DNA from: Ampelomyces quisqualis
Lineage: Eukaryota > Ascomycota > Dothideomycetes > Pleosporales > Phaeosphaeriaceae
Direction of reading: 5' to 3'
Length of the DNA stretch: 64,000 nucleotides
Assembly (NCBI GenBank): GCA_018398575.1
Contig: JAGTXZ010000019.1
Location: forward strand, 1,488,001 to 1,552,000
Shown: in pieces, positions 36,101 through 47,899 of the stretch
Layout of the letters: the number at the start of each line of letters is the position of its first letter
Numbering within the stretch: position 1 is the first letter of the stretch
Notes under the pieces: model-generated
What the model was told of the DNA's origin: nothing
Database searches by the model: none
Seen by the model: the letters and a program-made list of their open reading frames with translations, nothing else
Made by a program: the position numbers and the translations under genes

Positions 36101-37190
36101 TTATAGCGTTAGAAGAGAAGATTGCAGCAAGGTTTATGCTGCGTTAAACTCTAGTTACGCAAGACCTATAGAGCTAGAAGATTTTAGGCATTAAGGGCAA
36201 CTTCCTAACATTCTACTAGCTATGCTAAATAGACAACTTCTAATTGCTTATAGCTAATGCAACAATAAGATACAAGATAGTGCTATAACAAGAAGAGCTA
36301 AACAGCGCAAAAGCTAAAAGCGTATGCATATTTAACTGCGCTAAGATGTAGAGCATTGTAACATTTCTAATGCTAGCCTAGCTTAAGGCTGCGCTGTTTA
36401 AAAGCAAAGGAAGCAAGAAAACTAAGTAGTTTACATTAATGTATATCTAACAGCACTTCTAGCAGCTAAATAAAAAAATGTTTGCTAACAACCTTAACTT
36501 ACTACTTATATATAGTGCAAAGTACAAAGCAATTAAGCTAGAGGCCAAGAGGACCTATGTTAAAACTAGACCTAATCCTAATTAGAGGGGCCTAGTAAAT
36601 AATTAAACAGTACTACGTAACGTTTAGGCTAAAATTCTTATTAGCTTATACAAACTATATGTGCAACTAGTGCTCTAAATAGAGCTTTAAAAAAAATTTG
36701 GCAAAGATATAGTTCTTTTACTAAGAAGAGAAATGCTAAAGTCTAAAATAGACGCTGTGTTAGCAAAATAGAAGGACCTAGACTTAACATTTATTTTAGT
36801 AGCATTAATAGCGTTTGTAGAAGCTATTACGCTAATTAAGGCAAATAAGGTTATAATTGCAGAGCCTTAAGACAAACAGAGCACTTAAGACTAATTTATG
36901 TTTAGAGTATATTAACTAGGCCAGCTGGCAGACGTGTGCAAGGGCATTATTCTGTACAACCTAGAAAGTAATCTAGAAACAAAAGTTCTAAAGAAGCAGA
37001 ACGTAAAGACATTGTTGCGCAGTAGTCTACAAGGTGTAACAATAGAAGGAGGAGAGATTAAGTAGAATTGTAACAAGGAAATCTCTATAAAGCTTAAGAG
37101 GCTAGTGTAAATTAGGTAAATTAAGTAGTAGAACTGCAGAGTACAGTACACTACTGTGCAAAGCTGTAGAATAAAAAACGCTTAAGTAGA
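33200..37190 (+). pseudogene. G ORF2, long unknown coding region, copy B
   Basis: There are two plus-strand blocks. The first (33200-34060) includes IQVKEKTDFIQ, REFYKATAGA and ERTQLALVVLSSSATLVT. The second begins near 34075. It has 115 codons without a stop (34075-34422), with K/R-rich and coiled-coil character (LTTKIKRLEKQN), then continues in the same frame past RIP stops to about 37190 (ending near IQKVLQKKYIRRYN). Later pieces include VADFFRFLLEDF-like and LNSPKYIALIALEEKI. Together they would give well over 1000 residues. I recognise no family. The change of frame near 34065 may be an intron or two genes. Confidence 0.5.
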
Positions 37191-37534
37191 TACGTAGCCT
37201 AGTCTTAGGAGTACAAGAATACAAAAAGTATTGCAAAAGAAGTATATACGTAGATATAACGCAGAATTAATTTAAAGCGCAAGGATAGTGTAGATTTGCA
37301 GCAAAACCTAAACTAAGTAACAGCGCTATTAAAGAGATTGCCTTAGACTTAAACTATAGTTAGGCACAGTTAAGGACAGGCTGCTAACTAGCAATATAGT
37401 TGTGCAGACAGTGCAAAGCTATATTAAATACAAGAACTACAAACTATTTTGCAAAAGAGTTCTACAAACTAGGCTGCTAATAATAGTATACTAGGCATTA
37501 CTATTGTTGCTTAGCACAGCAGAGCATAGTTAAG
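37191..37534. other. 3' region of G after ORF2
   Basis: The sequence matches 14961-15299 in copy A. Reading weakens and no motif is visible. Confidence 0.4.
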
Positions 37535-37616
37535 AACTATCTAGTAGCTAGTAGTATAGTTGTGTTAACAGTGTTGCTAATGTTGCAGATGTTGCTAACG
37601 TTGTGTTTTTCTAACA
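37535..37616 (+). repeat. Right end of G copy B with subterminal repeats
   Basis: GTGTTGCTA, ATGTTGCAG and ATGTTGCTA recur at 9-bp spacing (37571-37597) before the terminal TTTTTCTAACA. They match 61400-61441 apart from RIP changes and one missing C. AT follows at 37617. Confidence 0.78.
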
Positions 37617-37618
37617 AT

Positions 37619-38060
37619 AACTCTATCCTAATTAGATCTGTTTATAGGCTTAAATATATTAGATATAGTTAGTATTCCTTAGATCTTCTAGTAGCTAAAG
37701 CCTTTAGGTTCAGATCTTTCTATTAATATAATAGTTTAGATTACGTTAGTATAGTTGCGTATAGCGCTAGAATAGAAACTTAGAGACTATTAATAACCTA
37801 GAAGTATTAGAGGCAACGCTAATAACTTTTCTAAAAACAAAAACTAGAATAGCTCTCTAAGGAGGTTCTGTACTAAATATTATAACCTAGTAGTAGAGTG
37901 CTAAAACAAAAAGATTAGACACTAAGAATTTTAAGGAGAAGCCTTAGTCTAAAACTAAAACTCTTATAGAGGTTACTTAATTATAATAAGAACTTAAATA
38001 GGTACTAGTAGAAATTAAGTCTCTTAAGAAGAGCTTAACTCTTTTAGTAGGACTAGACAG
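37619..38060 (+). pseudogene. Element D gag, 5' part
   Basis: This resumes element D after G. The block TTAGATCTGTTTATA and the downstream sequence match the start of gag in B (from about 38468). It is cut at 38061-38065 by insertion of B at the sequence ACTTC and continues at 57684. Confidence 0.75.
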
Positions 38061-38065
38061 ACTTC

Positions 38066-38366
38066 TGTAACAAACATATGCAAACATATGTTACATCAAA
38101 TACCTTATAAAGGGCTTTGTAACAGATTATGTAAGAAGTTAGTAGAATAGTACTAAACGCCTTCTAATAACGCTCTAACTTAGTTACTACGCCTACTATA
38201 AGTATAAGCCTATTGCATTAGATAGAGGATAAGTTACTCTTGTTCTTCTATACAAGACCTATAGGTATATAGCTAATCTAGAATCTCTAATATAATACGC
38301 ACTTCTATATGTCTCTAAAAGGTATCTAATTTAATCCTAATAGCTATACCTACTTGCGTTATTACA
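38066..38366 (+). repeat. 5' LTR of element B (301 bp)
   Basis: It starts TGTAACAAACATATG and ends GTTATTACA, and aligns base for base in length with 57378-57678. The start keeps TG, whereas the other LTR has TA. The leader after it (AGAGAAACTTTGTCCTGC) also follows the D LTR at 18649. Confidence 0.92.
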
Positions 38367-38449
38367 TTACAAGAGAAACTTTGTCCTGCTAGTAATAGCA
38401 TTTAGATAATATTTCAATTTACTTTTCAAAAGATTGCGTTAAAACGCAT

Positions 38450-39945
38450 AGAATAACATCTGAATTAGATCTGTTTATAACCTTTAATCTATTAAACACA
38501 GTTAGGATCCCTTAGATCTTCTAGCGGCTGAAGCCTTTAGGTTTAGATCCTCCTATTAACATAATAGTTAGATTTACTTTAGTAAAAGTTGCGTTTGGCG
38601 CTAGAATAGAGACTTAGAGACTATTAATAACCTAGGAGTATTAGAGGTAACGCTAATAACTCCCCCTAAAGCTGCACTAGCACTAACACTTAGAGGAACC
38701 TAACGAGACTCTATATTAACTGTTATTACCTAGTAATAGAGTGCTAAAGCAAAAAATTCAGACACTAAGAAATTGAAGAAGAGACCTTAGCCTAGAGCTG
38801 TATTAAATCTAACTCCTATATAAATAGAGATTAATTAATTATAACAAGAACTAAAAGAAGTGTTAGTAGAGATTAATTCTCTTAAGTAAAGACAAACTCC
38901 TTTAGTAGGACTAGACAAGCTCCTACCTACTACTAAAACCTTTTAAAACTCTTCTGCACCCTACTGTTTATCTAACAGCTTTACATCTAAACACTTACAT
39001 TACTATAAAAGTTTCTGCTAACTTTTACAATCTAAGAAGACGCCTAATATAGACAATCTTAGTAATAGAAAAGATTCTACTTTCTACTAATAGTAATATC
39101 TATTTAAGATTAACTTAAAATTAACTTAGATTACTATTAGACTAAAAGACAACGCATAGCCCTAGTATAGAGTTACACTACAAAACTAGCCAAGGGCTAT
39201 CTTAAGCCTTAATATCTATTAGATACTAATTAAGAGTAATTCTAGAACGCTAAGTAAATAATAAAGCTACTTAAGTTCTACTTTATTATAGGCAACAGGG
39301 TAGCTAAAAGCTGTGCAGCCTTTAACTAATTACAGATAACTTAATAAGAAACGTTTCTCTTGTTTAAAGCTGGTTTTTAAGTTCTGTAGTTAAGAGACAA
39401 CTACTCTTATTAGAGTAGTTTTACTACTTATAGACAAAGATTACGCTAGGACTATAAGCCCCTAACCTAGGGTTTAGGCACTAATAGAGGAACTTATTTA
39501 ATTAGATAGTAGAACACCTTACTGCCTATAATATAGAGTAAAAGAACAATCCTAACCTAAGTATATTACTAGCTACTACTAAATTGCCTATTAGATTAGC
39601 TCTATAACCTGCTTTAAAGCTGAATTAGATAACTACCTCTAGCGCTCTAATAAATTCTGCGCTAGCCTATTAATTAACACTAGTATATCTCCCTATTAAG
39701 ACCTCTAAACCTAACTAATAGAAGACCTCTAGTAGTTGTTACAATTGCAGTAAGCTAGAATACTACGCTAGTAATTATATAAAACCTTATATACGTTAGA
39801 TTAAAGCTGTAGAAGTAGATAAGTATAAAGATGCTAAAGAGTAACCTAACTAGAAGGTGTATTATATAAGAAACAGAAGCGCCTAGAAAAACACTTTTCT
39901 CTAAGCTAAAGCTATTACAATCTATCTTACCTTAACCTTTCTTAT
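38450..39945 (+). pseudogene. Element B gag with decayed zinc knuckle
   Basis: Plus-strand Gag remnant. Near 39737-39778 it reads CYNCSKLEYYASNY, the CCHC knuckle in which Gly has become Glu, His has become Tyr (39761-39763) and the last Cys has become Tyr (39776-39778). All are C-to-T or G-to-A changes. Gag forms the particle and binds RNA through this knuckle. The same gag is present in D (37619-38060 joined to 57684-58700), which lacks element C at the equivalent point. The frame is cut at 39945 by element C. Confidence 0.75.
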
Positions 39946-40126
39946 TGTAGTAAAGTAACATAGGAAGTAAGTCTAAAGGACGCTTAGGGCACAGCTAAGA
40001 GTATAGACAAGATATAATAGCTAAAGAGCTATTAGAGGATAATAACTAACATACATACCTAATAATAATATATTTAATTCTATATTAAATCTAATAGGCC
40101 TTAGAGGTAAATAACGCTCTACTACA
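39946..40126 (+). repeat. 5' LTR of element C (181 bp)
   Basis: Starts TGTAGTA and ends TACTACA, perfect short inverted ends. Matches 52282-52462 with mainly transition differences. Confidence 0.92.
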
Positions 40127-41030
40127 TATAGCAGCCAATTACAACTCTAAATTCCTATTAGCCTAGGCCTTAAAAGGCTGCGCACCTGCGTATACACCTA
40201 CGCTCTTCTATAGTCCTTGTAACCTAGAAATTGCAGGAACTTAACAGTCTAACAAGTGTTTAGCAAGCTGCTACAGTTCTCTCTAGAATATAATTAGTAT
40301 CTATTCTAAGGACATAGAGTTAGTACTCTAAGATCAGAGGAACAGAAAGTAGAATCTAAAGCAACGCCTATCCAGAGGGCCTAAAGCAACGCCTATCTAA
40401 AGTACCTAGATTAGCTACTACTAGAATTAAGTTAGAAGGGAGATTAAGCAGACTCTAAAAAGCAGAGCAATAGCTAAAGGAGCAAGACGCAAGCTACAGC
40501 TAAAGCTGTATTAGGCTAAGTAAAAGTGTAAAGTTATTGCGCCTTACTAAGTATATAGCATACTAAAGAAGTCCTAGAGCATAAACAGCAGAAACAACTA
40601 AGAGCAGACTAAGAAAGACATTAAAACAGGCAGTTAGAAAGAAGAGAAAACTAACAATTGCTTAGACAGCAAGTATAAAAAAATTAGGAAGAAATTAGTA
40701 GACTTTATAATAGAAGCGCTATTAGACATTAGAAAAGCTTAAGCCTTTAGTTTTTTAGCAACTCTATACAAAGCAGTAACTTTAATCCTAGTCTTCTAAG
40801 CTATTACTCTTCTTTAGTTTATTTAAATAAGCTCTAACTACTATTTAGGCAGCCTATAAAAGTAACACAGAGATAACACAGAACTGCTTAATAGCATATT
40901 AAGCTGTTAACGCCTTAAATACCCTAACAGACAGAAAGCTCTACTACAAACGCTTGTAGAGTTAATAAGAGAAGCTAGCGCAAATATAAGTAGTGCGCTA
41001 GAGAAGTAGGCTAAACAGCTATTAGAAGAG
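40127..41030 (+). other. Leader and start of element C internal region
   Basis: The sequence after the LTR holds a Gln/Lys/Arg-rich readable plus-strand stretch near 40560-40720 (QKQLRADQERH, LRQQVQKNQEEISRL), probably the N-terminal part of gag. I could not identify a clear tRNA primer site. Confidence 0.4.
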
Positions 41031-42400
41031 TACTCTAGGCGCAGAAGTATAGGCTAAGATAACTTAATGTTAAGGGCTTTTTAGATGCTAGCAGAGTCTC
41101 TTAACTAAGTGCAGCTCTTATTGTACATAACACAGTTACTATCTTACCTAGCAGAAAACATACTGTTATTTAATAGAACTAACGTTACAAACTTTTTAGA
41201 GCGCTTTAAGAACTTCTTAAAGTACTATAGCTTTACAGACTAGATAATAATTAACAGACTAGTAGCCTACTATAAGCTAAGACAGAGGACTATTATGTAG
41301 GCGTCTAAAGAGTATGCAAAAGCCTAGAATAACTACTTGTAGAGAGAGCTTTGCAATAGCCTCTAACAACGCTTTAAAAATAATAATAAAAGTTAACAAG
41401 AAGAGCGTGTAGAGTACTTTAAACACTAGCTAGGTTAGTGCCAAATAAGATTAGACCTAAAGATTAGAGACTACCTGCAGGACTTTTAAATCTGCAGTAA
41501 AAGGTGTATTAAAGCAGGCACTATTAATAAAGACTGTTACAGCTACTACCTTGTTAAAGGACTGCTGCTCTAACACGCAATAAAGATCCTAGAGAAGTTT
41601 AGCTTAAAAACAGACACCTTAAAGAACTTTAAGTACAAAAAGATCTAAGACTATCTAGTAAAGCGCCTAGAAGTAGAGAAAGAAACGCGTATGTTAAATC
41701 TAGTAGAAGCTATAAAAGCCTTTAAACTAGAGGTAGAGTTTAAAGTAGAACTAGTAGCTAAACAACTATTAGCCCTACTACAACAAAATAACTTTAAACC
41801 TAGAATTAAGTTAGAAACAAACTTCTAACCTGCTACCCTTTAGTTACTAACAAAGAGTACTCTATTTAAGAACTAGCGTAAGCAAGCTCTTTCTAGTGCA
41901 GCGCCTATAAAGAATAAAGTAGATAATCTTATAGATAAGATGCTACAGCTTAGGCTTAACTAAATAACTATTAAGTAGTAGCTATAGAGTATACAATAGA
42001 CTTCTTGTAAAGCAGAGCTTATAAACAATCTAGTTATTTATGCCTTAGTTTACAAGCAAACTAAAGAGTAATTAAGAGCCCTGTAACTGTATATACCTTA
42101 GCTAGCCCTATAGAACTAGAGCTATTAGAACTATAGGTAACAGTAGTAAGTACAAAGAAATAACAACTATTAGCGTAACAGCTAGAACTACAGCTACTTA
42201 AATAACAATTAGAGTTACTAGTAAAGATGTCCTAGCAGAGGACTACTAAGTAGCTTTAGGATAAACTGTTAGGTTTGTAATAAGACTAGGCATTTAAAGT
42301 AAGACTGCTTAACACTAAGAGGCTTTATTACTAACAGCTAGTGCTTTCTTAACAAACGCAACATACTCTAATAGAAGACACCTAACAATCTACAGGGCAG
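41030..42400 (+). pseudogene. Element C gag
   Basis: The plus strand reads, past TAG/TAA, as a Ty3/gypsy Gag capsid region: VTNFLERFKNFLKYYSFTDQ near 41190-41250, then EYFKHQLGQC, LVKGLLLQHAIKILEKF near 41550-41610 and YKKIQDYLVKRLEVEKETRM near 41630-41690. The order and spacing match fungal gypsy Gag proteins. A likely zinc-knuckle remnant (HLRRKCLKVP) lies farther on, at about 43450-43480, just before the protease. Confidence 0.75.
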
Positions 42401-43399
42401 AGTTACTAGCCTTAGCAACGTATAATAGGCTAAGACTATTTTAGCTAAGATTAAGAGGCGCTTTCTAAAATGTAACGTTAACTCTCTTAAGGTTAAATCT
42501 AAATTTATAGGTAAACCTAGTCTCTCTATTTCTATTAAGAACAACGCAGTCTCTATACAGCTAGTGCCTAATACCTTAGAAGCACTGTTAGAAGCAAACT
42601 ATAACAAGTATTAGGACATGTTAGACTGCCTTATAACTAAATCTAAGAAACTCCTTACTAACAGCAGCTTAGTATTAGCTGTAGTTATTAGCTAAAACTA
42701 AGTAAAACGCAGTAACAGTTAACCTATATATAGTTAGGTTTAGGTTTAGAAGCTACCTTAGAAGCTAGTTAATAAGATCCTGTACTTAAAAGGCTATAGA
42801 GATAGGAATAACAGCTACTTTATAAGCAAAAAGTTAGGGTAAGACTACTTAGTTTAATTTGCAAGTAATAAGAAATTAGGAGATATAGAAATAGAGGAGG
42901 TTACCTAACTAACTAAAGGGCTGTTAAAGCCTACCTACGCAGTAGAGTAAAAGAAAAAGAACCTAAAGAAGTAGTAGCTAGTCTAGAAGTTTAAGGCTAA
43001 CGCCTAATTAGTTATCTAGCGCATTCTTAATACCCTAGTTCTATTACTACTTAAGACTGTTATTAGTAATATGCTAGAGGTTAAGAAGAAGCTGTTCTAA
43101 GCAAGCTACACGCTAGCTAAGTTTAAGAACCTTTTAGTTGCTCTTACACGCTACATAATAGTTAAAAGCGCTAACAAAGACTTAGATAGAGACTAACCTA
43201 CTATAAGAACTAGTATTAACTTGCTAACTTAGAGCTTACTCCTAGACTACGTGCTAGTTAAGGTAGTAAACAGAAAAGTAAGTAAGTGCTTTAGTATTAA
43301 TACTAAATACTAGTTAGACCTAGAGATTAGCTAGATTAAAAGGCACATCTAACGCAATAAAAAACTAAGCTTTAAGCTTACTACTAACAAGGACTTCTG

Positions 43400-43900
43400 T
43401 AAGCCTACTTACTGTTAGAGAGAGTATAATTAAGCCTTAGGCGTAGAGCACCTTAGGAGAAAGTGCCTAAAAGTACCTATTAACATTAAGGGGACCTAGT
43501 TTCTTAGCCTTATTAACTCTGGCGCAGAGCTTAATACTATAAAAAGAGAAATAGTAAAACAAGCTATGCTTCTAATTACGTCTCTGCTAAAGAGTATAAG
43601 AACTGCAAAAATAGTAGTAGTAAACAGTTTAACTAAAGAGTTCTTAGGTATTGTTTAGAAAGTACCTATTACTATTAGGAGGATTAAAATCTACACTAGC
43701 TTCTTTATCCTTAAAGAGTGCACAAACCTAATTATCCTAGGTAATCTCTTTCTAACAGACGCTTAAGCTAGAATTAAGTACGCTACTAATAGGCTAACCT
43801 ACTACTAAATCTTTAGCAAGAATAGCAAACACAGTACAAGATTTATGTACATAAGAGGTAATTAGATTAACGCTCTAGAACTCTACTCTAGGCCTCTTAT
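43400..43900 (+). pseudogene. Element C protease domain
   Basis: FLSLINSGAELNTI at about 43501-43540 is the retropepsin active site. Family members have D-[ST]-G-A, and here the catalytic Asp is Asn (codon AAC at 43515-43517), explained by TGAC to TAAC. The flap side LIILGNLFLTDA near 43730-43765 follows at the expected distance. The enzyme would process the polyprotein inside the particle. It is inactive as seen. Confidence 0.78.
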
Positions 43901-44699
43901 AAGAAACGTTAGAGAAGTGTAATTGCTAGCGTTTTACTCCTATCTAAACCTGTTGCATAGCTAGACTAGAACTATTAATTAAACTTAACACAGCTTTAAA
44001 TAGACTATAATACCCTAAGTAATAATTAGCTAGTAATAAAGCTAGTAATAGAGTAGCTCTAACAGAAATCTTTATTACTAATTATTCTCTTAAAAACACA
44101 GTTCTTCTAGTAGCTAGGTGTAAGCACTATAGGCGCAGGGCCTAATAGATCTATTATTATTAGTAACAGTAATAGAATGTACATGCTTGTTAGCAACAGC
44201 GTAGGCTACTACTCTTAAAATATTATAGCAAGTGTTATAAGGCAGCTCTCTTAGAGTCTTAGGATTAATATTAGTGCTAAGAGCTTCTAAGAGTAAGAGC
44301 TTAGTAAAACAACTAGTAAGAAGAGGTTACTTGTTAAAGTAATAATAATTTAGCTAAAGCGCATAACTAATTTACAATTAAATAATGTTTTCTTTAATAT
44401 TAGTACTTTGCACAAGTCAAAAGCTTAAAAGGTACAGCTAGTAGATAACTTAGAACAGGCTCTAAGAGATATTAGTAGGTATAAAGATTAGAAAGAGCGT
44501 GCGCACGTTTAACAGGTACTAAACAAAAAGAACGCTCTATTCTTAAGCTACTTTAAGCTACAGTACGCAAAGTTCCCTAGAGGCACAAGGCTTACGCCTA
44601 AACGCCTGTTAAAAATAAAGATCTCTCTAGACTTGCTCCTATAAGAACAAGCTATACTAAAGGAGCTACTTTACTAACAAGAAGCTGCCCTAGCCTAGG

Positions 44700-46100
44700 A
44701 CTTTAGCAAATTAAGATACGTTAGCTATAAGGTAGTACCTCTAATTAAAATTAACACTATTCCTTACAAGGCGTAGCAAGCTAATTAGTTCCCTATCCCT
44801 TAAAAACTTAGAGAAGTAGTAGTTAAAATAGTATAGAAACGTATTAACTAAGAGGCTCTTAAACTGTGCAAAAGCTAGTACTAAAACCTATAGTTTCTAG
44901 TAGCTAAGAAAGACAAAGAATATTAACTTATTAACAACGCACAAAAGATTAATAAAGTTACAATTTGTAACGCAAACCTACTAACTAATCTAAATAAATT
45001 TGCAGAAGATTTTACTAGTTGCGTAATTATAAGCTTACTTAACTTCTTTTTAGAATATAACTAAGTAGAGTTGCACAAAGACTTCTAGAACGTAACAGCG
45101 TTTTATACACCTATTAGACTAGTGCGCTAGTGTATACTACCTATAGGTATAACAAATTTAGTTGCTAAATTTGTACGCGTTATAACTAAGATATACTAAG
45201 ATTATATTCTAGAACACTGTAGACCTTACTTAGATAACGTTTGTATTAAGAGACTAAAGTGCTACTACAATAGAATAGAGATTAAACTAGGTATTAGAAA
45301 ATACGTTGTAGAGCACCTCTGTTATATAGACGCTATGTTAGTAGACATTAAATATGCAAGAGCTATAATATTAGGTTATAAATTAGATTTTTACTACGCG
45401 TTAATAATTGTAGTAGGTTATTAGGTTAACGCTGCTGACTGCTATTCTAATTACAAGAAAATTAAGAAAATCCTCTCCTAGCCGCTCTATAGAGACTAAA
45501 AAGACGTTTAAATGTTTATTAGTATATGTGTGTATTATAGAGCATAGATTAAGTATTTTGCTATTATTTTAGAGCTGCTATTCTGCCTACTACGCAAGAA
45601 CGCGCTCTTTAAGTAGTCTTTAGAACAACAGGGCGCAATAGACAGATTAAAACACGCGCTATACTCTACGCTAGTACTTGTCTCTATCTCTTATAATAAG
45701 CTGTTACTCCTAATTGTTATTTCTATTAATAGTAGTAAAAAGGGTTAGAGCGCAGTTCTTATACAGCTAAATCTAAGGAGTTGTTAGCACTCTATCTAGT
45801 ACAAAAGTAGAGTTTAGTCTAAATCTAAACAAAATTAAGACTTAGGGAAATACAAATGTAAAGCTCTACTTCTAGCGCTAAAGAAGTTTTAGACCTACCT
45901 ATACAGAGTAGAGTTTATTATAGAAACAGACGCAAAGACGCTAGTTGCATAGCTTTAGCAAAGTGTAACTAACTTACTAGAAGCCCTTGTTATATAGTAG
46001 CTAGTACTTCTTAACATATAGAAATTTAATATAGTCTATATTAAAGGCAAGAAAAACGTGGTAGCTAACGCTCTTTTAAGAAGACCTAAGGAGCTAGAAT
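44700..46100 (+). pseudogene. Element C reverse transcriptase-RNase H
   Basis: RT blocks in order: INNAQKINKVTICNANL near 44930-44985, FLEYNQVELHKDF near 45050-45085, TAFYTPIRLVR, ILPIGITN near 45135-45160 and PYLDNVCIK at 45224-45250. RNase H follows with DLGKYKCKALLLALKKF near 45840-45880, then ETDAKTLVA and KGKKNVVANALLRRP near 46045-46085. The catalytic F/Y-x-D-D box has its second Asp changed to Asn (AAC, 45236-45238). Confidence 0.88.
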
Positions 46101-46299
46101 AGAAGCTACCTAATAAGCTAGAAGAGGACATTAAGGATTTTATTAACGCTTATTTAAATTTAGTATAGCTTACTATTACCCTATAGCTACGCGTATATAA
46201 TCTACGTTACAGAGTATGTAAGGCTAACGTTAGTTTTAAGAAAAACCTGCTAGATAAAGCCTATAGCAAAGACTCTTAGGCTTAGGCTTATTATATTCT

Positions 46300-47480
46300 A
46301 TTCTACTGTCAGCCTAATAGTCTTTTAAGAGCTAAAATAAGAAAGTTTACAAGAAGAGCACTTAAATTAATAGTAAGGGAGAGGCATTTGTTCTTAATAC
46401 TAACTAGAGGGCGCCTACTACAGCAAATTATAGACAAACTTAACAAACGTTTAGCTATTATTAAAGCTATATATAATAAATTAGGCTACTAAGAGAAGAA
46501 AGGCATATAGTGCAAGGTATAGGCGCGTTATTATTAGGAAGGATAATATAAGGATATTAAGTCCTACGTTAAGTTATACTTAGAGTGTTAAGTACACGCT
46601 TTAGTAATAGTTTAAGAAGAACTCTAGCTAACAACTCCTCTAATAATACCCTTTGGCTAGATATCTATAGACGTAGTCTATATACCTTCTACTAGAGGCA
46701 AGAAGTTCTTTGTAGTAGCCTAATGCACTATAACGTAGTAGGCTAAAGCTAAAGCCCTATTAAACGCAGACTTAGTATCTATTGTTAAGTTTCTCGAACA
46801 AAAAGTCTTCTGCTAATAGGGCCTACTACTTAAAATTTTAGTTAATAGAGGCTCTAAAAACAAGCATCTACTAATTAACTTGCAACAGCAATTAAGAATC
46901 TATAGAGTAGTAGCTAGCGCCTATTATCTACAGGGTTAAGGCTTAATTAAACAAGGATACGCGCCTATAGTAGATGCCTTAAAGAAGCTTAGCGGGATAT
47001 AGGTTAACTACTTAGACTGCGTTCTGTAGGCTAATTAGACTAGTGTTAAGCGTGTAACTAGAAAAACCTTAGCGTTTCTTATATGTAGTTGTAAGCACGT
47101 ACTGCCTATTAAATTGTGTATACTAACCTAGCAGACTTTACTCTAGAAAGAAGTAACTAATACTACTTTGCTCTTAGCTATAAGAGCTTATTAATTTAAA
47201 AAGAGAGATATTAGGTTGCATGAGTCTATCGCTAGAATAGTCTAACTAAGAAACAATAACAAAGACTACTTTAATAAGAACAGAGTTACTAGAGCAGATA
47301 AACTAAAGGTTAGCGACTTAGTTTTGCTTAGAGATTCCTACTACAACAACAACTAATTAGTGCTTAGCAAGTTTCTTCTAAAATAGCAGAAGCTATTTAG
47401 AATACATAAAGTTAGAGAGAAGAAGTAGTACAACCTTAAGAAGCTTAATAGAGCACTATTTTAAAGCTACACGCTAGGTA
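46300..47480 (+). pseudogene. Element C integrase
   Basis: It contains SIDVVYIPSTRGKKFFVVA near 46668-46720, LVNRGSKNKHLLINL near 46838-46880, and, in the C-terminal part, SIARIVQLRNNNKDYFNKN, KLKVSDLVLLRDS near 47310-47340 and LGNRLKKFY near 47475. In intact relatives the second block is VDRGSENKHL. The catalytic Asp is Asn here (AAT, 46844-46846). The GPY/F-like tail and the length fit a gypsy integrase. Confidence 0.85.
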
Positions 47481-47899
47481 ATAGGTTAAAGAAGTTCTAT
47501 TAGCGCACTAAAGTAGACCTAAAGCTTATTAACTAGAGCCTATCTACTAACAAGACTAAGGACTAGGCGCTTCCTAGCTATAGGCAGGACATCCTATAAC
47601 TAGTAGGAGAACTAGTAGCGCGCTAGTATTCTAAGAGGCTTAAGAACGCTACTAAGGTAGATAAGAATAAAAATTTAGATTTAGAACAATTAGTAGAGAC
47701 GCGCTAAAGAGCTGTTAGAGTGCGCATTGTAAAAAACCTAAACTTTAACAGATTTAAATACAAAGTTGTTAAAATAGTATTAAAGCATCTATAAGAACAA
47801 AAGTAGACAACAAGAAAAGCTACATTACAAAGCAACTTATAATAATCCTACAGGTCTTTTGGTAACACTGTTAAAACTAGCCTATACATTTGCTATTCA

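Larger units (their letters stand above)
18730..37616. mobile_element. Giant DNA transposon G, copy B (complete, 18.9 kb)
   Basis: The left end TGTTAGGAAAAA (18730) and the right end TTTTTCTAACA (to 37616) are inverted repeats. They match the RIP-free ends CGTCAGGAAAA and TTTTCCTGACG of the small derivative at 60596-61441. AT flanks both sides (18728-18729 and 37617-37618). Joining 18729 to 37617 restores the leader-gag region of element D as seen uninterrupted in B at 38367-38500. Contents from left to right: minus-strand unknown frames and a Plavaka-like transposase, three tandem-repeat blocks, a plus-strand pogo transposase, a small ORF, a 171-bp repeat and the long ORF2. Which transposase moves it is not settled. 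Confidence 0.8.
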
